From Pseudomonadota bacterium (GTDB taxonomy: Bacteria; Pseudomonadota; Alphaproteobacteria; Sphingomonadales; Sphingomonadaceae): a stretch of 7,736 nt of DNA. The notes beneath the pieces are model-generated. The model worked only from the letters and a program-made list of their open reading frames with translations. It made no database searches and was not told where the DNA came from. How positions within the stretch are numbered: position 1 is the stretch's first letter; every line of letters starts with the position of its first letter. Shown here in pieces: positions 1 to 7,552 of this stretch. Made by a program: the position numbers and the translations under genes. Location: positions 1-7,736 of the forward strand of contig JAFAED010000052.1 in assembly GCA_023424275.1 (NCBI GenBank), in the 5' to 3' direction.

Positions 1-1
1 T

Positions 2-1795
2 AACGCGCTGACCGTTACAGGCAATGTCATCGCGAAAAACCATGTCGCGATCGAAATGGGCGCGGGCTCGGGTCAGGCGGTGCTGAACATCGCCGACGGT
101 GCGACGGTGATCGGCGGCGGTAAGCGCAATCCGGCCGACGATCCCTACACCGGACCCGGCAACGCGATCATCATCGGGTCGGATTCGGGCGTCGTCATCA
201 ACAATGCGGGTACGATCCGCAACGTCGGCGATCGCTACACCATCTTCGTGACCGACCAATATGCGTCGGACTGGACCCCAATTCCGGGAGCCGGGAGCGA
301 AATCAACAATAGCGGTATCCTCGAAGGCAATTTGCGCCTGACCGCCGGCAAGGATTCCGTGACCAACTCTGGCACGTTCGAAGCGACGAAGGATTCGGTG
401 TTCGGCGATAGTGAAGATATCTTCGTCAACAGCGGAACCGTCCGCATCGGTTCGGCGGCGGTCACGGCCGGCCTTGCCCGGGCGCTCGAAAAAGCGACGT
501 CGCTGACCTTCGCCGGGCTCGAACGCTTCGAAAACAGCGGCACCATCGACATGCGCAACGGCATCGCGGGCGACCAGTTCGTGCTGCCGGGCACCTTCAC
601 CGGGTCGGGGGCATCGACGCTTGCGGTCGACGTCGGCGGGGCGAGCGCGGACCAGTTGGTTGTCGGCGGTGCGGCGACGGGTTCGACCAAGGTGGTGGTC
701 GCCACATTGCCGGGCAAGGCGACGCTGTTCGCGGGGCCGGTTGCGATCATCAAGGTCGGTGCCGGATCGACAGCCGATGCCTTCAAGCTCGACAAGGCCG
801 ACATGGGCTTTATCCAGTATGACATGCGCTATGATGCGGCGACCGGGACCTACAGCCTCGGCACGCAGGTCGGCAGCTCGGCCTATCGTCTCGCCAAGCT
901 GAACGAGGGCGCGCAGGCGATCTGGGACAAGTCGGCGCAGGCATGGAGCACGCACATGGCCGAATTGCGCGACGCGAACGGTGGCGGCAAGCGGCTGTGG
1001 GGCCAGATGTTCGGCGGTGTCGTCGACCGCGACAGCGCGATCGACGGTGCACCGCTCGATTATCGTCAGGACTTTTTCGGTGCGCAGGCCGGCTACGATC
1101 TTGGCGGCAGCGAGGGTGAAGACGACGCGGCGATCTTCGGCGTCACCGGCGGCTATCTGAGTTCGAAGCAGCGCTTTGCGGGCGGCAACGAGCGCGCCGA
1201 TTTCGACGCGCTGAACCTCGCCGGCTATGCGAGCTATCGCGGCAAGCATGTCTTTGCGAACCTGCTGGGCCAATATTCGCATTACTGGATCGCGGCGCGC
1301 GGCGGGGTCGGCACCGAAAGCTGGTCGGACAAGGTCGGCGGTGACGCCTATGGCGTCCAGGGCGAGGTCGGGGTGCGGCTGGGATCGGAGACATTCTTCG
1401 TCGAACCCGTCGCGACGCTCGCCTGGCAAACGAGTTCGATCGATGCGATCGAGGCGTTCAGCCACCGCATCGATTTCGACGACAACAGCGCGGTGACCGG
1501 CAAGCTCGGCGCGCGGATCGGCGCGGCGATCGGCAAGGAGGGCGGGACGCAGGCAGTGCTTTATGCCCGCGGCAATTATGTCCATGCCTTCGACGGCAAG
1601 GCGGGGCTGCTCTTCTCGAGCGGCGGCGTCAGCCAGTCGATCGTGACCCCGCGAGCCGGCGACTATGGCGAGGTCGCGGTCGGGCTGAACATCCTTTCCA
1701 ACGGGCCGGTGAGCGGCTTTATCGAGGGGGATGCCACCGTCGGGAGCGGAACGAAGGGCGGCGGCGGCCGTGTCGGAGTCCGCTTCAAATTCTGA
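2..1795 (+). CDS. Autotransporter (type V secretion), 3' part: end of beta-helical passenger plus complete outer-membrane beta-barrel
   Basis: The frame is open from the left edge, so the gene begins upstream; 597 residues are visible. The first ~200 residues look like the end of a right-handed beta-helix passenger. Short rungs of the form (I/V)-N-N-(S/A)-G-(T/I) recur near fragment residues 66, 101, 120, 142 and 177. A G/A/V-rich stretch at about 190-245 (around LAVDVGGASADQLVVGG) resembles the conserved region just before autotransporter barrels. An alpha-helical linker follows (about 295-325, LNEGAQAIWDKSAQAWSTHM). The barrel starts near residue 333 (KRLWGQMFGG) and runs to the C-terminus GRVGVRFKF, whose final Phe is the usual signal for outer-membrane barrel insertion. 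By family knowledge, the barrel would sit in the outer membrane and expose the passenger at the cell surface; the passenger's target is unknown. No protease or lipase motif is visible in this part. A 12-bp hairpin lies 16 bases after the stop. Confidence 0.9.
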   Translation, partial: NALTVTGNVIAKNHVAIEMGAGSGQAVLNIADGATVIGGGKRNPADDPYTGPGNAIIIGSDSGVVINNAGTIRNVGDRYTIFVTDQYASDWTPIPGAGSEINNSGILEGNLRLTAGKDSVTNSGTFEATKDSVFGDSEDIFVNSGTVRIGSAAVTAGLARALEKATSLTFAGLERFENSGTIDMRNGIAGDQFVLPGTFTGSGASTLAVDVGGASADQLVVGGAATGSTKVVVATLPGKATLFAGPVAIIKVGAGSTADAFKLDKADMGFIQYDMRYDAATGTYSLGTQVGSSAYRLAKLNEGAQAIWDKSAQAWSTHMAELRDANGGGKRLWGQMFGGVVDRDSAIDGAPLDYRQDFFGAQAGYDLGGSEGEDDAAIFGVTGGYLSSKQRFAGGNERADFDALNLAGYASYRGKHVFANLLGQYSHYWIAARGGVGTESWSDKVGGDAYGVQGEVGVRLGSETFFVEPVATLAWQTSSIDAIEAFSHRIDFDDNSAVTGKLGARIGAAIGKEGGTQAVLYARGNYVHAFDGKAGLLFSSGGVSQSIVTPRAGDYGEVAVGLNILSNGPVSGFIEGDATVGSGTKGGGGRVGVRFKF

Positions 1796-1811
1796 TCCAT
1801 TTCCAACCCTT

Positions 1812-1840
1812 GCAAGGCCCGGTTCCGTACCGGGCCTTGC
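1812..1840 (+). terminator. Strong hairpin after the autotransporter gene, terminator-like but without a T-tract
   Basis: The arms 1812-1823 (GCAAGGCCCGGT) and 1829-1840 (ACCGGGCCTTGC) are perfect 12-bp complements around a 5-base loop (TCCGT). It begins 16 bases after the autotransporter stop and ends 16 bases before the preferred start of the next gene. The bases after it (CTGCATGAGA) contain no T-run, so it is not a canonical intrinsic terminator. It may still end transcription, protect the 3' end of the mRNA, or reduce read-through into the next gene. Confidence 0.6.
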
Positions 1841-1856
1841 CTGCATGAGAGCCAAG

Positions 1857-3014
1857 ATGACCGATACCGAAAAACGCGAAACCCCGGCTGTCGAGGCGGC
1901 CGATACGGTCCGGACCGGACAGGCTTATGCGCCCGGCGAAGCGCCCGAAACCGAACCGGGCAAGACCAATATTGCGGTCTCGCGCGGGCTCGCCGGCTGG
2001 CTTGCCGCGCGGCGGACGAGCCTGGCCTTCACAAGCTATCAGACGGGGCAGCTCTTCCTCGTCGGTCTCCATCCGAACGGCACCGTGTCGTTCAACCAGC
2101 AGAATTTCAGTCGTGCGATGGGCGTGTGCTGGCGGCCCGGCCGGCTCTATCTCGGGTCGCTCTGCCAACTCTGGCGGCTCGAGAATATCCTGCGCCCCGG
2201 CGAGGTCGGCAACGGCACGTTCGACGCGGTGCTGGTTCCGCGCAACGGACAGACGACGGGCGACGTCGACATTCACGAGGTCGGGATCGACGGCGACGGC
2301 CGGGTCATCTTCGTCAACACCAAATATAGCTGCCTCGCGACGCTCGACCTGACGCACAGCTTCAAGCCGATCTGGAAACCGCACTTCATTTCAAAGCTGG
2401 CGCCGGAGGACCGTTGCCACCTTAACGGCCTCGCGATGCACGACGGGCAGCCGCGCTATGTCACCGCGGTCAGTCGCTCGGATGTCATCGCCGGGTGGCG
2501 CGAGCGGCGGCACGAGGGCGGCGTGTTGATCGACGTCCAGACCGACCGGATCGTGACGGACCAGCTTTCCATGCCGCATTCGCCGCGGGTTGTCGGCGAC
2601 AGCGTTTATGTGCTCGACAGCGGGCGCGGGCGGATCGTGCGGATCGATCCCAAAACCGGCGAGAAAACGGATATTGCCTTCTGTCCCGGCTTCCTGCGCG
2701 GCATGTCGATCGTCGACGGCCATGCGATCGTCACCGTGTCGAAACCGCGCAACGGCAGCTTTGCGGGACTTCTCCTCGACGGCGAACTCAAGGCGCGCGA
2801 TGCCGAACCCTGGTGCGGCGTGCTGATCGTCAACCTCGCCAGCGGCGATATCGTCGAGTGGATCCGCCTCGAAGGGCATATTACCGAAATGTTCGATGTT
2901 GCGGCGATGCAGGGTGTGACATGCCCGATGTCGGTGGGGCCGAACACGGCAGAAATGCACAATACGATCAGTTTCGACCGGACCGCGCTGTCGACATTGG
3001 ACAAGGCCGCCTGA
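1857..3014 (+). CDS. TIGR03032-family protein of unknown function
   Basis: The 385-residue product resembles the TIGR03032 family, soluble proteins of unknown biochemical role that probably have a beta-propeller-like fold (the fold is inferred). Stretches I associate with the family are FSRAMGVC (residues 84-91), GDVDIHEVG (135-143), SCLATLDLTHSFKPIWKP (about 158-175), EDRCHLNGLA (184-193), PHSPR (240-244) and DSGRGRI (254-260). Recurrent strand-turn units such as YVLDSGRGRIVRIDPKTGE suit a propeller of the NHL/SMP-30 type. Residues 1 to about 35 are charged and rich in Glu, Pro and Ala, look disordered, and carry no signal peptide, so the protein is probably cytoplasmic. The frame is open back to 1731, but a start there would overlap the autotransporter's 3' end. 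The ATG at 1857 has GAGAG 5 bases upstream; the ATG at 1845 has no ribosome binding site and abuts the hairpin. It may be co-transcribed with the autotransporter if the hairpin leaks. No function can be assigned. Confidence 0.85.
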   Translation: MTDTEKRETPAVEAADTVRTGQAYAPGEAPETEPGKTNIAVSRGLAGWLAARRTSLAFTSYQTGQLFLVGLHPNGTVSFNQQNFSRAMGVCWRPGRLYLGSLCQLWRLENILRPGEVGNGTFDAVLVPRNGQTTGDVDIHEVGIDGDGRVIFVNTKYSCLATLDLTHSFKPIWKPHFISKLAPEDRCHLNGLAMHDGQPRYVTAVSRSDVIAGWRERRHEGGVLIDVQTDRIVTDQLSMPHSPRVVGDSVYVLDSGRGRIVRIDPKTGEKTDIAFCPGFLRGMSIVDGHAIVTVSKPRNGSFAGLLLDGELKARDAEPWCGVLIVNLASGDIVEWIRLEGHITEMFDVAAMQGVTCPMSVGPNTAEMHNTISFDRTALSTLDKAA

Positions 3015-3026
3015 CATACAGGCGCT

Positions 3027-3052
3027 GCGCCGGCAGCCCGAGCAACCGGCGC
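3027..3052. terminator. GC-rich hairpin between convergent genes, possible two-way terminator
   Basis: The arms GCGCCGG (3027-3033) and CCGGCGC (3046-3052) form a 7-bp stem around a 12-base loop, which could add a further GC/GC pairing. It lies in the 50-base gap between the convergent stops at 3014 (+) and 3065 (-). No T-tract is seen on either side, so its terminator role rests on position and stem strength only. Confidence 0.4.
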
Positions 3053-3064
3053 GACGATCCTTGG

Positions 3065-3535
3065 CTATTCGGCTTTGGCAAGGATCGCTCGCGCCGTTCC
3101 GGCGACCTGCGCAACCGACACGCGGACTTTGCTGTCCCGGCGATTGTCGCAGACGAAACGGAAATATTTGCCATCGTCGCCGTCGAAGATTTCACGCATC
3201 TCCAATATTTTGGGTTCCGATGAGGCGGTAGTTCCGTTCTCATGCATCCGGTCGACGCCGATCGTCCCCGATAGCCTTCGGTTGCAATCATAGACGACAT
3301 GATAGCGTATCCATCCGCGGGCAGGAATTTCGTAAAGATCTTCGTCTTCTTCGCGCATGATCAGTGCATAGGAAATTTTCTTCCGCCCGCCGTCATAGGG
3401 TTCGACCTTGTCGGAGATGAACCAGGCAATCGGATCATATTCGGTGTCGACCGAGATGAGGTGCCACTTCGGCTCCTGCGCCATCGCCGGCGTGGCCGCC
3501 AGGGCCGCCAAAAGTGCCAGGCCAAATCGCGTCAT
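3065..3535 (-). CDS. Small secreted protein, distantly like surface-adhesin E family
   Basis: The 156-residue product begins with a clear Sec signal peptide (MTRFGLALLAALAATPAMA, cleavage before QEPKW), leaving a mature protein of about 137 residues in the periplasm or at the cell surface. The frame extends 13 codons further upstream, but this ATG is preceded by GGGGGA 7 bases away and starts the signal peptide, so it is chosen. The mature part has exactly two cysteines (Cys84 in VYDCNRR and Cys129 in FVCDNRR), which probably form a disulphide. The pattern of an N-terminal Trp, alternating strands, a V-Y-D-C-x-x-R motif mid-protein and a second Cys near the end resembles the surface-adhesin E family (Haemophilus protein E-like). 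That is only a pattern match by eye. It converges on the TIGR03032 gene and is read in the same direction as the TetR gene 139 bases upstream, with no convincing promoter hexamers seen in that gap. Confidence 0.75.
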   Translation of the reverse strand: MTRFGLALLAALAATPAMAQEPKWHLISVDTEYDPIAWFISDKVEPYDGGRKKISYALIMREEDEDLYEIPARGWIRYHVVYDCNRRLSGTIGVDRMHENGTTASSEPKILEMREIFDGDDGKYFRFVCDNRRDSKVRVSVAQVAGTARAILAKAE

Positions 3536-3542
3536 GATATAA

Positions 3543-3548
3543 TCCCCC
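3543..3548 (-). promoter_or_regulatory. Ribosome binding site of the small secreted protein gene
   Basis: GGGGGA on the minus strand, 7 bases before the ATG at 3535. It decides the start in favour of the codon that opens the signal peptide. Confidence 0.6.
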
Positions 3549-3674
3549 GTCCAACCGCAAGAATAGGCGGTCATTCTTCGTGGAGTTTGTCACGGAAAAC
3601 AAGCGCCCTGGCTCGTCCTGGAACGTCCGCTCTCTTTGTTCGGCCTTCAAAAGCAGACTGTCAGTTCCCGGCCC

Positions 3675-4328
3675 TTAGGGACCGAATACCAGGTCGAGCA
3701 TCTGATTTTTCCACACTTCTACCGATCGCTCGATCAGGGCCATGTCGGGGTTGCGAATATATTCGACGGTCAGCCCGCGCGTAACCGCATTGTTGAGGAG
3801 TTGAAGGCTCTGATACGCCTTGTCGTTGTCGATGCCCGCAGCGCTGAGGATGAAATGGCCCCACAGGCGGACGCGCCGGTCGAAGCGCCGGGTACCCGGT
3901 CCGACCTCCTGTTCGAGATCGGGGTCGTTGCGCCGCGCGAGGTGGATTTCGAGCACGGCAGCCATTTCGGGGCGGCTGACCATCCGGAAATTGGCGTCGA
4001 TCAGATTTTCCATCGACTGTCGCGGTGTCGCGCCGGCGCGGATCGCCTCGGTATAGACGCGGGTGCGATAGGCGGCGAATTCGGCGGCGACCGCGGCCAT
4101 GATCTTTGCCTTGGTCGGGAACTGGTGCTGGATCGCGCCGAGGCTCATCCCCGCGGCGTCGCGGATCGCGTGCATTGTCGCGCCCGAATATCCCTGCGCG
4201 CAGAGCACGTCGCGCGCTGCGGCCAGCACCTTGGCGCGCGTGGCGGCGCTGCGGTCGGCCTGGCTGCGGCGGGGTTTGGCGATCATCGTCGACATGCGGC
4301 TGTCGTCGATAGCGTCGGGAAGGGGCAT
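3675..4328 (-). CDS. TetR/AcrR-family transcriptional regulator
   Basis: The 217-residue protein has a typical TetR N-terminal DNA-binding domain at about residues 29-81. It shows the helix A segment ATRAKVLAAARDVLCAQGYS, then the helix-turn-helix (about 50-73), including the recognition helix region SLGAIQHQFPTKAKI with the family's G-x-(I/L)-x-x-(H/Y)-F core. The remaining ~135 residues are a variable helical ligand-binding and dimerisation domain with no recognisable ligand signature. The frame runs upstream into the receptor gene. The ATG at 4328 is chosen because it begins 13 bases after the receptor stop and has AAAGG, overlapping that stop, 10 bases upstream, a weak spacing. ATGs at 4295 and 4286 are alternatives without a Shine-Dalgarno. 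As last gene of the hydrolase-receptor operon it probably represses its own operon and the divergent MFS gene until an inducer binds (inference). No clear terminator follows it. Confidence 0.93.
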   Translation of the reverse strand: MPLPDAIDDSRMSTMIAKPRRSQADRSAATRAKVLAAARDVLCAQGYSGATMHAIRDAAGMSLGAIQHQFPTKAKIMAAVAAEFAAYRTRVYTEAIRAGATPRQSMENLIDANFRMVSRPEMAAVLEIHLARRNDPDLEQEVGPGTRRFDRRVRLWGHFILSAAGIDNDKAYQSLQLLNNAVTRGLTVEYIRNPDMALIERSVEVWKNQMLDLVFGP

Positions 4329-4341
4329 AGGCGAGCGGCCT

Positions 4342-6570
4342 TTAGAAGCTGACGGTCGCGTTGACCCCGATCGTGCGCGGCCGCACCACCCCGGTGCCGA
4401 GCGCGCCATTGGGGTTGCGCGGCAGGCCCGCAACGCCGAGGAGCGCCTGCGTCGAAGTAATCCCGCCCGAATTGGTGAGGTTGCTGACATAGGCATGGAT
4501 CGCATAGCGCCCGAAGTCGAGCCCGGCGCGCAGGTCGATCACCTCATGCGCGCGGACGCGCGGGAAGCGGCCGAAGGCGGCGAGATAGGCGGGGTCGAAC
4601 CCGCCGCTCTGGCGCGAAACCGAGCGGATCGACGCGCCGAGCGATGCGCTGACGTCGCCGCCCAAATCCCATTGGTAATCGGCATTGGCGTTGACCGCAT
4701 ATTTCGGCGTGAAGGGCAGGGGATCGCCCTTGACCGCGCCGACCGCGACGGGGTCGGTATCGCCGCTGAGCCGTGCGTCGTTATAGGCAAAGCTGATCGA
4801 CGCGGTGAGCCCCGCGACGGGGCGCAGAGTCGCGGCGATTTCCGCGCCGTCGACCTTGGCGCTCGCGCCGTTGACGTTGACCCCGAAGCCGTTGACGACG
4901 GCCGCGAGCTGGATGTTCTTCCAGTCGATATGATAGATCGCCGCCTCGATCGACGCGCTGCGGTCGTCGGTGTCGCCCTTGAAGCCGATTTCGTAGCTGG
5001 TGACCGTGTCGGGGTCGAAGGTCGTCGGGGTGCCTGGCGGCGAATTGATCGGGATGACGTTCGGACCGCCGGGGCGATAGCCCTTGGCGACGCGCGCATA
5101 GAGCGACGCCTGCCGCCCGAATTTGACCTTGGGGGCGACCGACCAGGTGAAGACATTGTCCGACGAGCGCAGTCCCTTAATTGTCGCAGCGCCGAGCAAT
5201 ACGCCGTCGGTCACCTGCGCCGCGCGTTGGCTGTTGTGGCTGTAACGCCCACCGAGGTCGATATCGAACCATGGCGAAAGGTGCAGCGTCGCATTGGCAA
5301 AACCCGCAACCTCCTCATAGCGCGAGTCGAGGTTGAACACCGCGAACTCGAAGGGAAGGTCGATCGGGGTCAGTACGCCCGGCGTCCCCGGCACCGCGGT
5401 CTTGAGATTCTGGAAGATGCGGCCCTTTTCGTGGGTGTAATAGCCGCCGACCAGCCATTCGATGAAGTCGCCGCCGTTTGACGCGAGGCGCAGTTCCTGC
5501 GTCCATTTGCGGTTCTCGGTCTGCTGGTCGAAATAGACATAAGACCCGCTGAGCGCCGCCGACAGATTGGCCGTATAATCGGCCCGGAACGATTGGAGCT
5601 GCTGGCTATAGCTGGTCGCCGAGGTCAGCATGACGCCGCCGAAATCATGGTCGATCGTCGCGTTATAGAGGCGATATTTCACGTCGCTGAAGGTCGGGGT
5701 ATATTCGGACTGGGTGAACCCGCCGTAGAGCGGCTTCAGCGTCATGGCATCGGCCTCGACGGTGCTTGGCGCGTCGACATAGAGGTTCTGGAACAGCGCG
5801 CTCAGCCGCACCTTGGTACCGCTAACGGGCTCCCAGAGCAGCGAGGCGCGGCCGCCGTAATTTTCGAAATCGTTGACGTTGCTGCGCAGGTTCGACCCCG
5901 CGGTGCCGACGCTGTCGATATAGCCGCCCTGCTTGCGGTACGAGCCCGAGGCACGGAAGGCGAGCGTCTCGCCGAGCGGCACATTGACCATCGCCGCGCC
6001 GCGATACGAGGCGTCACCGCCGTCGGTGAACTCGACGCCGCCCAGCGCCTTGGCCTCGAAACCTGCGGTCGACGGCGCGTTGGTGACGAATTTGAGCAGG
6101 CCGCCCAAGGAGCTTGCGCCATAGAGCGTGCCCTGCGGACCGCGCAGCACCTCGATCCGCGCGATATCGAAACTGTCGAAGTCGCCCGCGAGTTCGGAGC
6201 CGTTGGCGAGGCCGGTGCTCGACCCGAAAGGGGTTTCGTCGAGATAGACCGCGACGGTCGACGCGACGCCGCCGGTGTTGATCCCGCGCAGCACCAGCCG
6301 GCCCTGGCCCGGCGTGCCCTGGACGAGCTGAAGGCTGGGGACATTCTTGAGATAATCGGCGAAGCCCGTCGCGCCCTGCGCCTCGAGCGTCGCCTCTGAC
6401 ACCACCGAGACCGATTGTGCGACGTCGATCAGCGACTGGGTTCGCTTCTGCGCGGTGACGACGATCTCGTCGCCGGGCCTTGCTTCACTGCCCTGCGCCT
6501 GCGCCATGGCCGGCGCGGCCAGCGCGAGCATCATGGCAGTACCGCCGAGGGCTTTGGTCAGGTGTCGCAT
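4342..6570 (-). CDS. TonB-dependent outer-membrane receptor
   Basis: The 742-residue protein takes up a ligand across the outer membrane using TonB-ExbBD energy. A signal peptide (residues 1-23, ending LALAAPAMA) is followed by a TonB box-like EIVVTAQKR (35-43). The plug domain follows, from about 45 to 165, and includes LVLRGINTGG, VAVYLDETPFG and the conserved RIEVLRGPQGTLYGASSLGG (138-157). The rest is a 22-stranded-type barrel with the late motif LYARVAKGYRPGG and the C-terminal NATVSF ending in Phe, as expected for barrel assembly. Length is normal. No extra N-terminal signalling domain of the FecA type is present, so control is more likely by the adjacent TetR gene than by sigma/anti-sigma signalling. 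The ATG at 6570 is chosen over in-frame TTG/ATG codons at 6588/6585 because GAGGGGA lies 6 bases before it. It is 36 bases after the hydrolase stop and 13 before the TetR start. The ligand is not predictable; this subgroup in sphingomonads is often linked to uptake of large or hydrophobic organic compounds. Confidence 0.95.
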   Translation of the reverse strand: MRHLTKALGGTAMMLALAAPAMAQAQGSEARPGDEIVVTAQKRTQSLIDVAQSVSVVSEATLEAQGATGFADYLKNVPSLQLVQGTPGQGRLVLRGINTGGVASTVAVYLDETPFGSSTGLANGSELAGDFDSFDIARIEVLRGPQGTLYGASSLGGLLKFVTNAPSTAGFEAKALGGVEFTDGGDASYRGAAMVNVPLGETLAFRASGSYRKQGGYIDSVGTAGSNLRSNVNDFENYGGRASLLWEPVSGTKVRLSALFQNLYVDAPSTVEADAMTLKPLYGGFTQSEYTPTFSDVKYRLYNATIDHDFGGVMLTSATSYSQQLQSFRADYTANLSAALSGSYVYFDQQTENRKWTQELRLASNGGDFIEWLVGGYYTHEKGRIFQNLKTAVPGTPGVLTPIDLPFEFAVFNLDSRYEEVAGFANATLHLSPWFDIDLGGRYSHNSQRAAQVTDGVLLGAATIKGLRSSDNVFTWSVAPKVKFGRQASLYARVAKGYRPGGPNVIPINSPPGTPTTFDPDTVTSYEIGFKGDTDDRSASIEAAIYHIDWKNIQLAAVVNGFGVNVNGASAKVDGAEIAATLRPVAGLTASISFAYNDARLSGDTDPVAVGAVKGDPLPFTPKYAVNANADYQWDLGGDVSASLGASIRSVSRQSGGFDPAYLAAFGRFPRVRAHEVIDLRAGLDFGRYAIHAYVSNLTNSGGITSTQALLGVAGLPRNPNGALGTGVVRPRTIGVNATVSF

Positions 6571-6576
6571 AATCGG

Positions 6577-6583
6577 TCCCCTC
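6577..6583 (-). promoter_or_regulatory. Ribosome binding site of the TonB-dependent receptor gene
   Basis: GAGGGGA on the minus strand, 6 bases before the ATG at 6570. It overlaps the in-frame TTG/ATG codons at 6588/6585, which argues against those as starts. It lies in the 36-base gap after the hydrolase gene, where no terminator is seen. Confidence 0.7.
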
Positions 6584-6606
6584 ATCAATATCTTATGGCT
6601 CGAAGT

Positions 6607-7479
6607 TCAATGGTCACGCCCGAGCGCGAAGCGCATGCCGTGCAGCAGTGCAGCGGGTGCGGCCGAAACATGGTCGTCGTGCGCGAAGGCGATGTGGTGC
6701 AGCGCGGTCACGCCCGCGCCGCGCAGCGCGTCGGCGAATTCGCGCGCCGCATCGACCATGCGTGCGTTTCGGATCTGCGCCTGCGCTTCGTCGAGTTCCA
6801 CGCCCAGGCCTTCGGGCACGCTGGCCGGTAAGTCCTGCTCGCGCGCACCGACGTCGACGAAGACGCGCGGCTGGCGGGGCAGGGCGGCGAGGCGCTCTTT
6901 GAAGCCGGGCAGTTCGCCGAGTATGGCGAAATCGTTCCACCACAGCGATGGGCTGCTGACGATGAAGGCATCGAAGCTGTCGGTGCGAGTGAGCAAGGCA
7001 TGTGCCGCGAACAGCCCGCCAAGCGAATGGCCGTAGAGGATTTGCGGGCCGCTGGACGTCGCGGGATAGCGCTCGGCGATTGCGGGGCGCAGCGTCTCTG
7101 TCAGGAAGGGGAGGAAGGCGTCGGCGCCGCCGCCTTGCGCACCGCCGATCGCCGCGCCCATCCCGCCAAGCTTGGCGAGCGCCTCGGCGCCGATCGGCGG
7201 GGTCAGGTCGGCGGTTCGCCGCTTCAGGAATTCGGCATAGTCGGCGTTATAGCCGATGCCGACGACATAATGCGCGGGAAAGTCCGGGACGCTCGACACC
7301 GCGCGCGCGGTCTCTGCAGCGAGGCCGAACAACATGTCGCCGTCGACGACGGTGAGCACGGGCACGGCGGCATCGGGGGCAGGGACCGCCGGCGAGGCGA
7401 CGCTGATCGTCAGCTGCCCTTCGCCCGACGGATGAGGCAGGGTGAATTGTTCCAGCGACGCGCGAACCGAAAAGGCCAT
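6607..7479 (-). CDS. Alpha/beta hydrolase, putative esterase (esterase D / IroE-Fes-like family)
   Basis: The 290-residue enzyme belongs by motif to the PF00756-type esterases, which include siderophore esterases of the IroE/Fes/BesA kind and many carboxylesterases. Typical family features appear in order: GGGADAFLPFLTETLRPAI (about 116-134), the nucleophile elbow YGHSLGGLFAAHALL with Ser152, VSSPSLWWND (about 175-184), FVDVGAREQD (207-216, likely holding the acidic residue), and AFAHDDHVSAAP with His270 as the probable catalytic His. No signal peptide is visible, so it should act in the cytoplasm on an imported substrate. The frame is open up to 7638, but that would cross the divergent promoter and the MFS start. 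The ATG at 7479 has GGAGA 6 bases upstream and is chosen. It is first in the minus-strand operon with the receptor and TetR genes. The gene pairing suggests hydrolysis of a compound imported by the receptor, but a siderophore is only one possibility; no Fur-like box is evident upstream. Confidence 0.9.
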   Translation of the reverse strand: MAFSVRASLEQFTLPHPSGEGQLTISVASPAVPAPDAAVPVLTVVDGDMLFGLAAETARAVSSVPDFPAHYVVGIGYNADYAEFLKRRTADLTPPIGAEALAKLGGMGAAIGGAQGGGADAFLPFLTETLRPAIAERYPATSSGPQILYGHSLGGLFAAHALLTRTDSFDAFIVSSPSLWWNDFAILGELPGFKERLAALPRQPRVFVDVGAREQDLPASVPEGLGVELDEAQAQIRNARMVDAAREFADALRGAGVTALHHIAFAHDDHVSAAPAALLHGMRFALGRDH

Positions 7480-7485
7480 CGATTG

Positions 7486-7490
7486 TCTCC
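7486..7490 (-). promoter_or_regulatory. Ribosome binding site of the hydrolase gene
   Basis: GGAGA on the minus strand, 6 bases before the ATG at 7479. It supports that start over the much longer upstream open frame. Confidence 0.65.
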
Positions 7491-7552
7491 AAGCTGGGCC
7501 GGCGCGGTTTCGCCGAGTCCCGTCCCGTCGTGCACGATCTTCATCGATTCCA

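Noticed and set aside
1785..2384. A 199-codon minus-strand open frame antisense to the TIGR03032 gene
   Set aside because: It is a shadow of a conserved-family gene and crosses the hairpin and the intergenic gap.
3536..3674. Gap between the TetR gene and the small secreted protein gene, searched for a TetR terminator and a promoter
   Set aside because: No stable hairpin follows the TetR stop, and only poor hexamer pairs (such as TTGTTT with AAGAAT) were seen, so neither is reported.
3636..4352. A 238-codon + strand open frame antisense to the TetR gene
   Set aside because: The opposite strand encodes an unmistakable TetR domain; this product shows no recognisable domain.
4329..4505. N-terminal extension of the TetR gene into the receptor gene
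   Set aside because: The extra residues are Arg/Ser-rich shadow sequence inside the receptor's 3' end; TetR proteins normally start shortly before the helix-turn-helix.
4099..5481. A 460-codon open frame on the + strand antisense to the receptor gene
   Set aside because: Its product is Arg/Ala/Asp/Val-rich with no family motif, it overlaps a convincing receptor in the opposite direction, and long antisense frames are common in high-GC genes. No ribosome binding site was found that would favour it.
5593..6399. A 268-codon + strand open frame antisense to the receptor's plug region
   Set aside because: It has the same composition and explanation: low-complexity Glu/Arg/Ala-rich shadow of the receptor codons.
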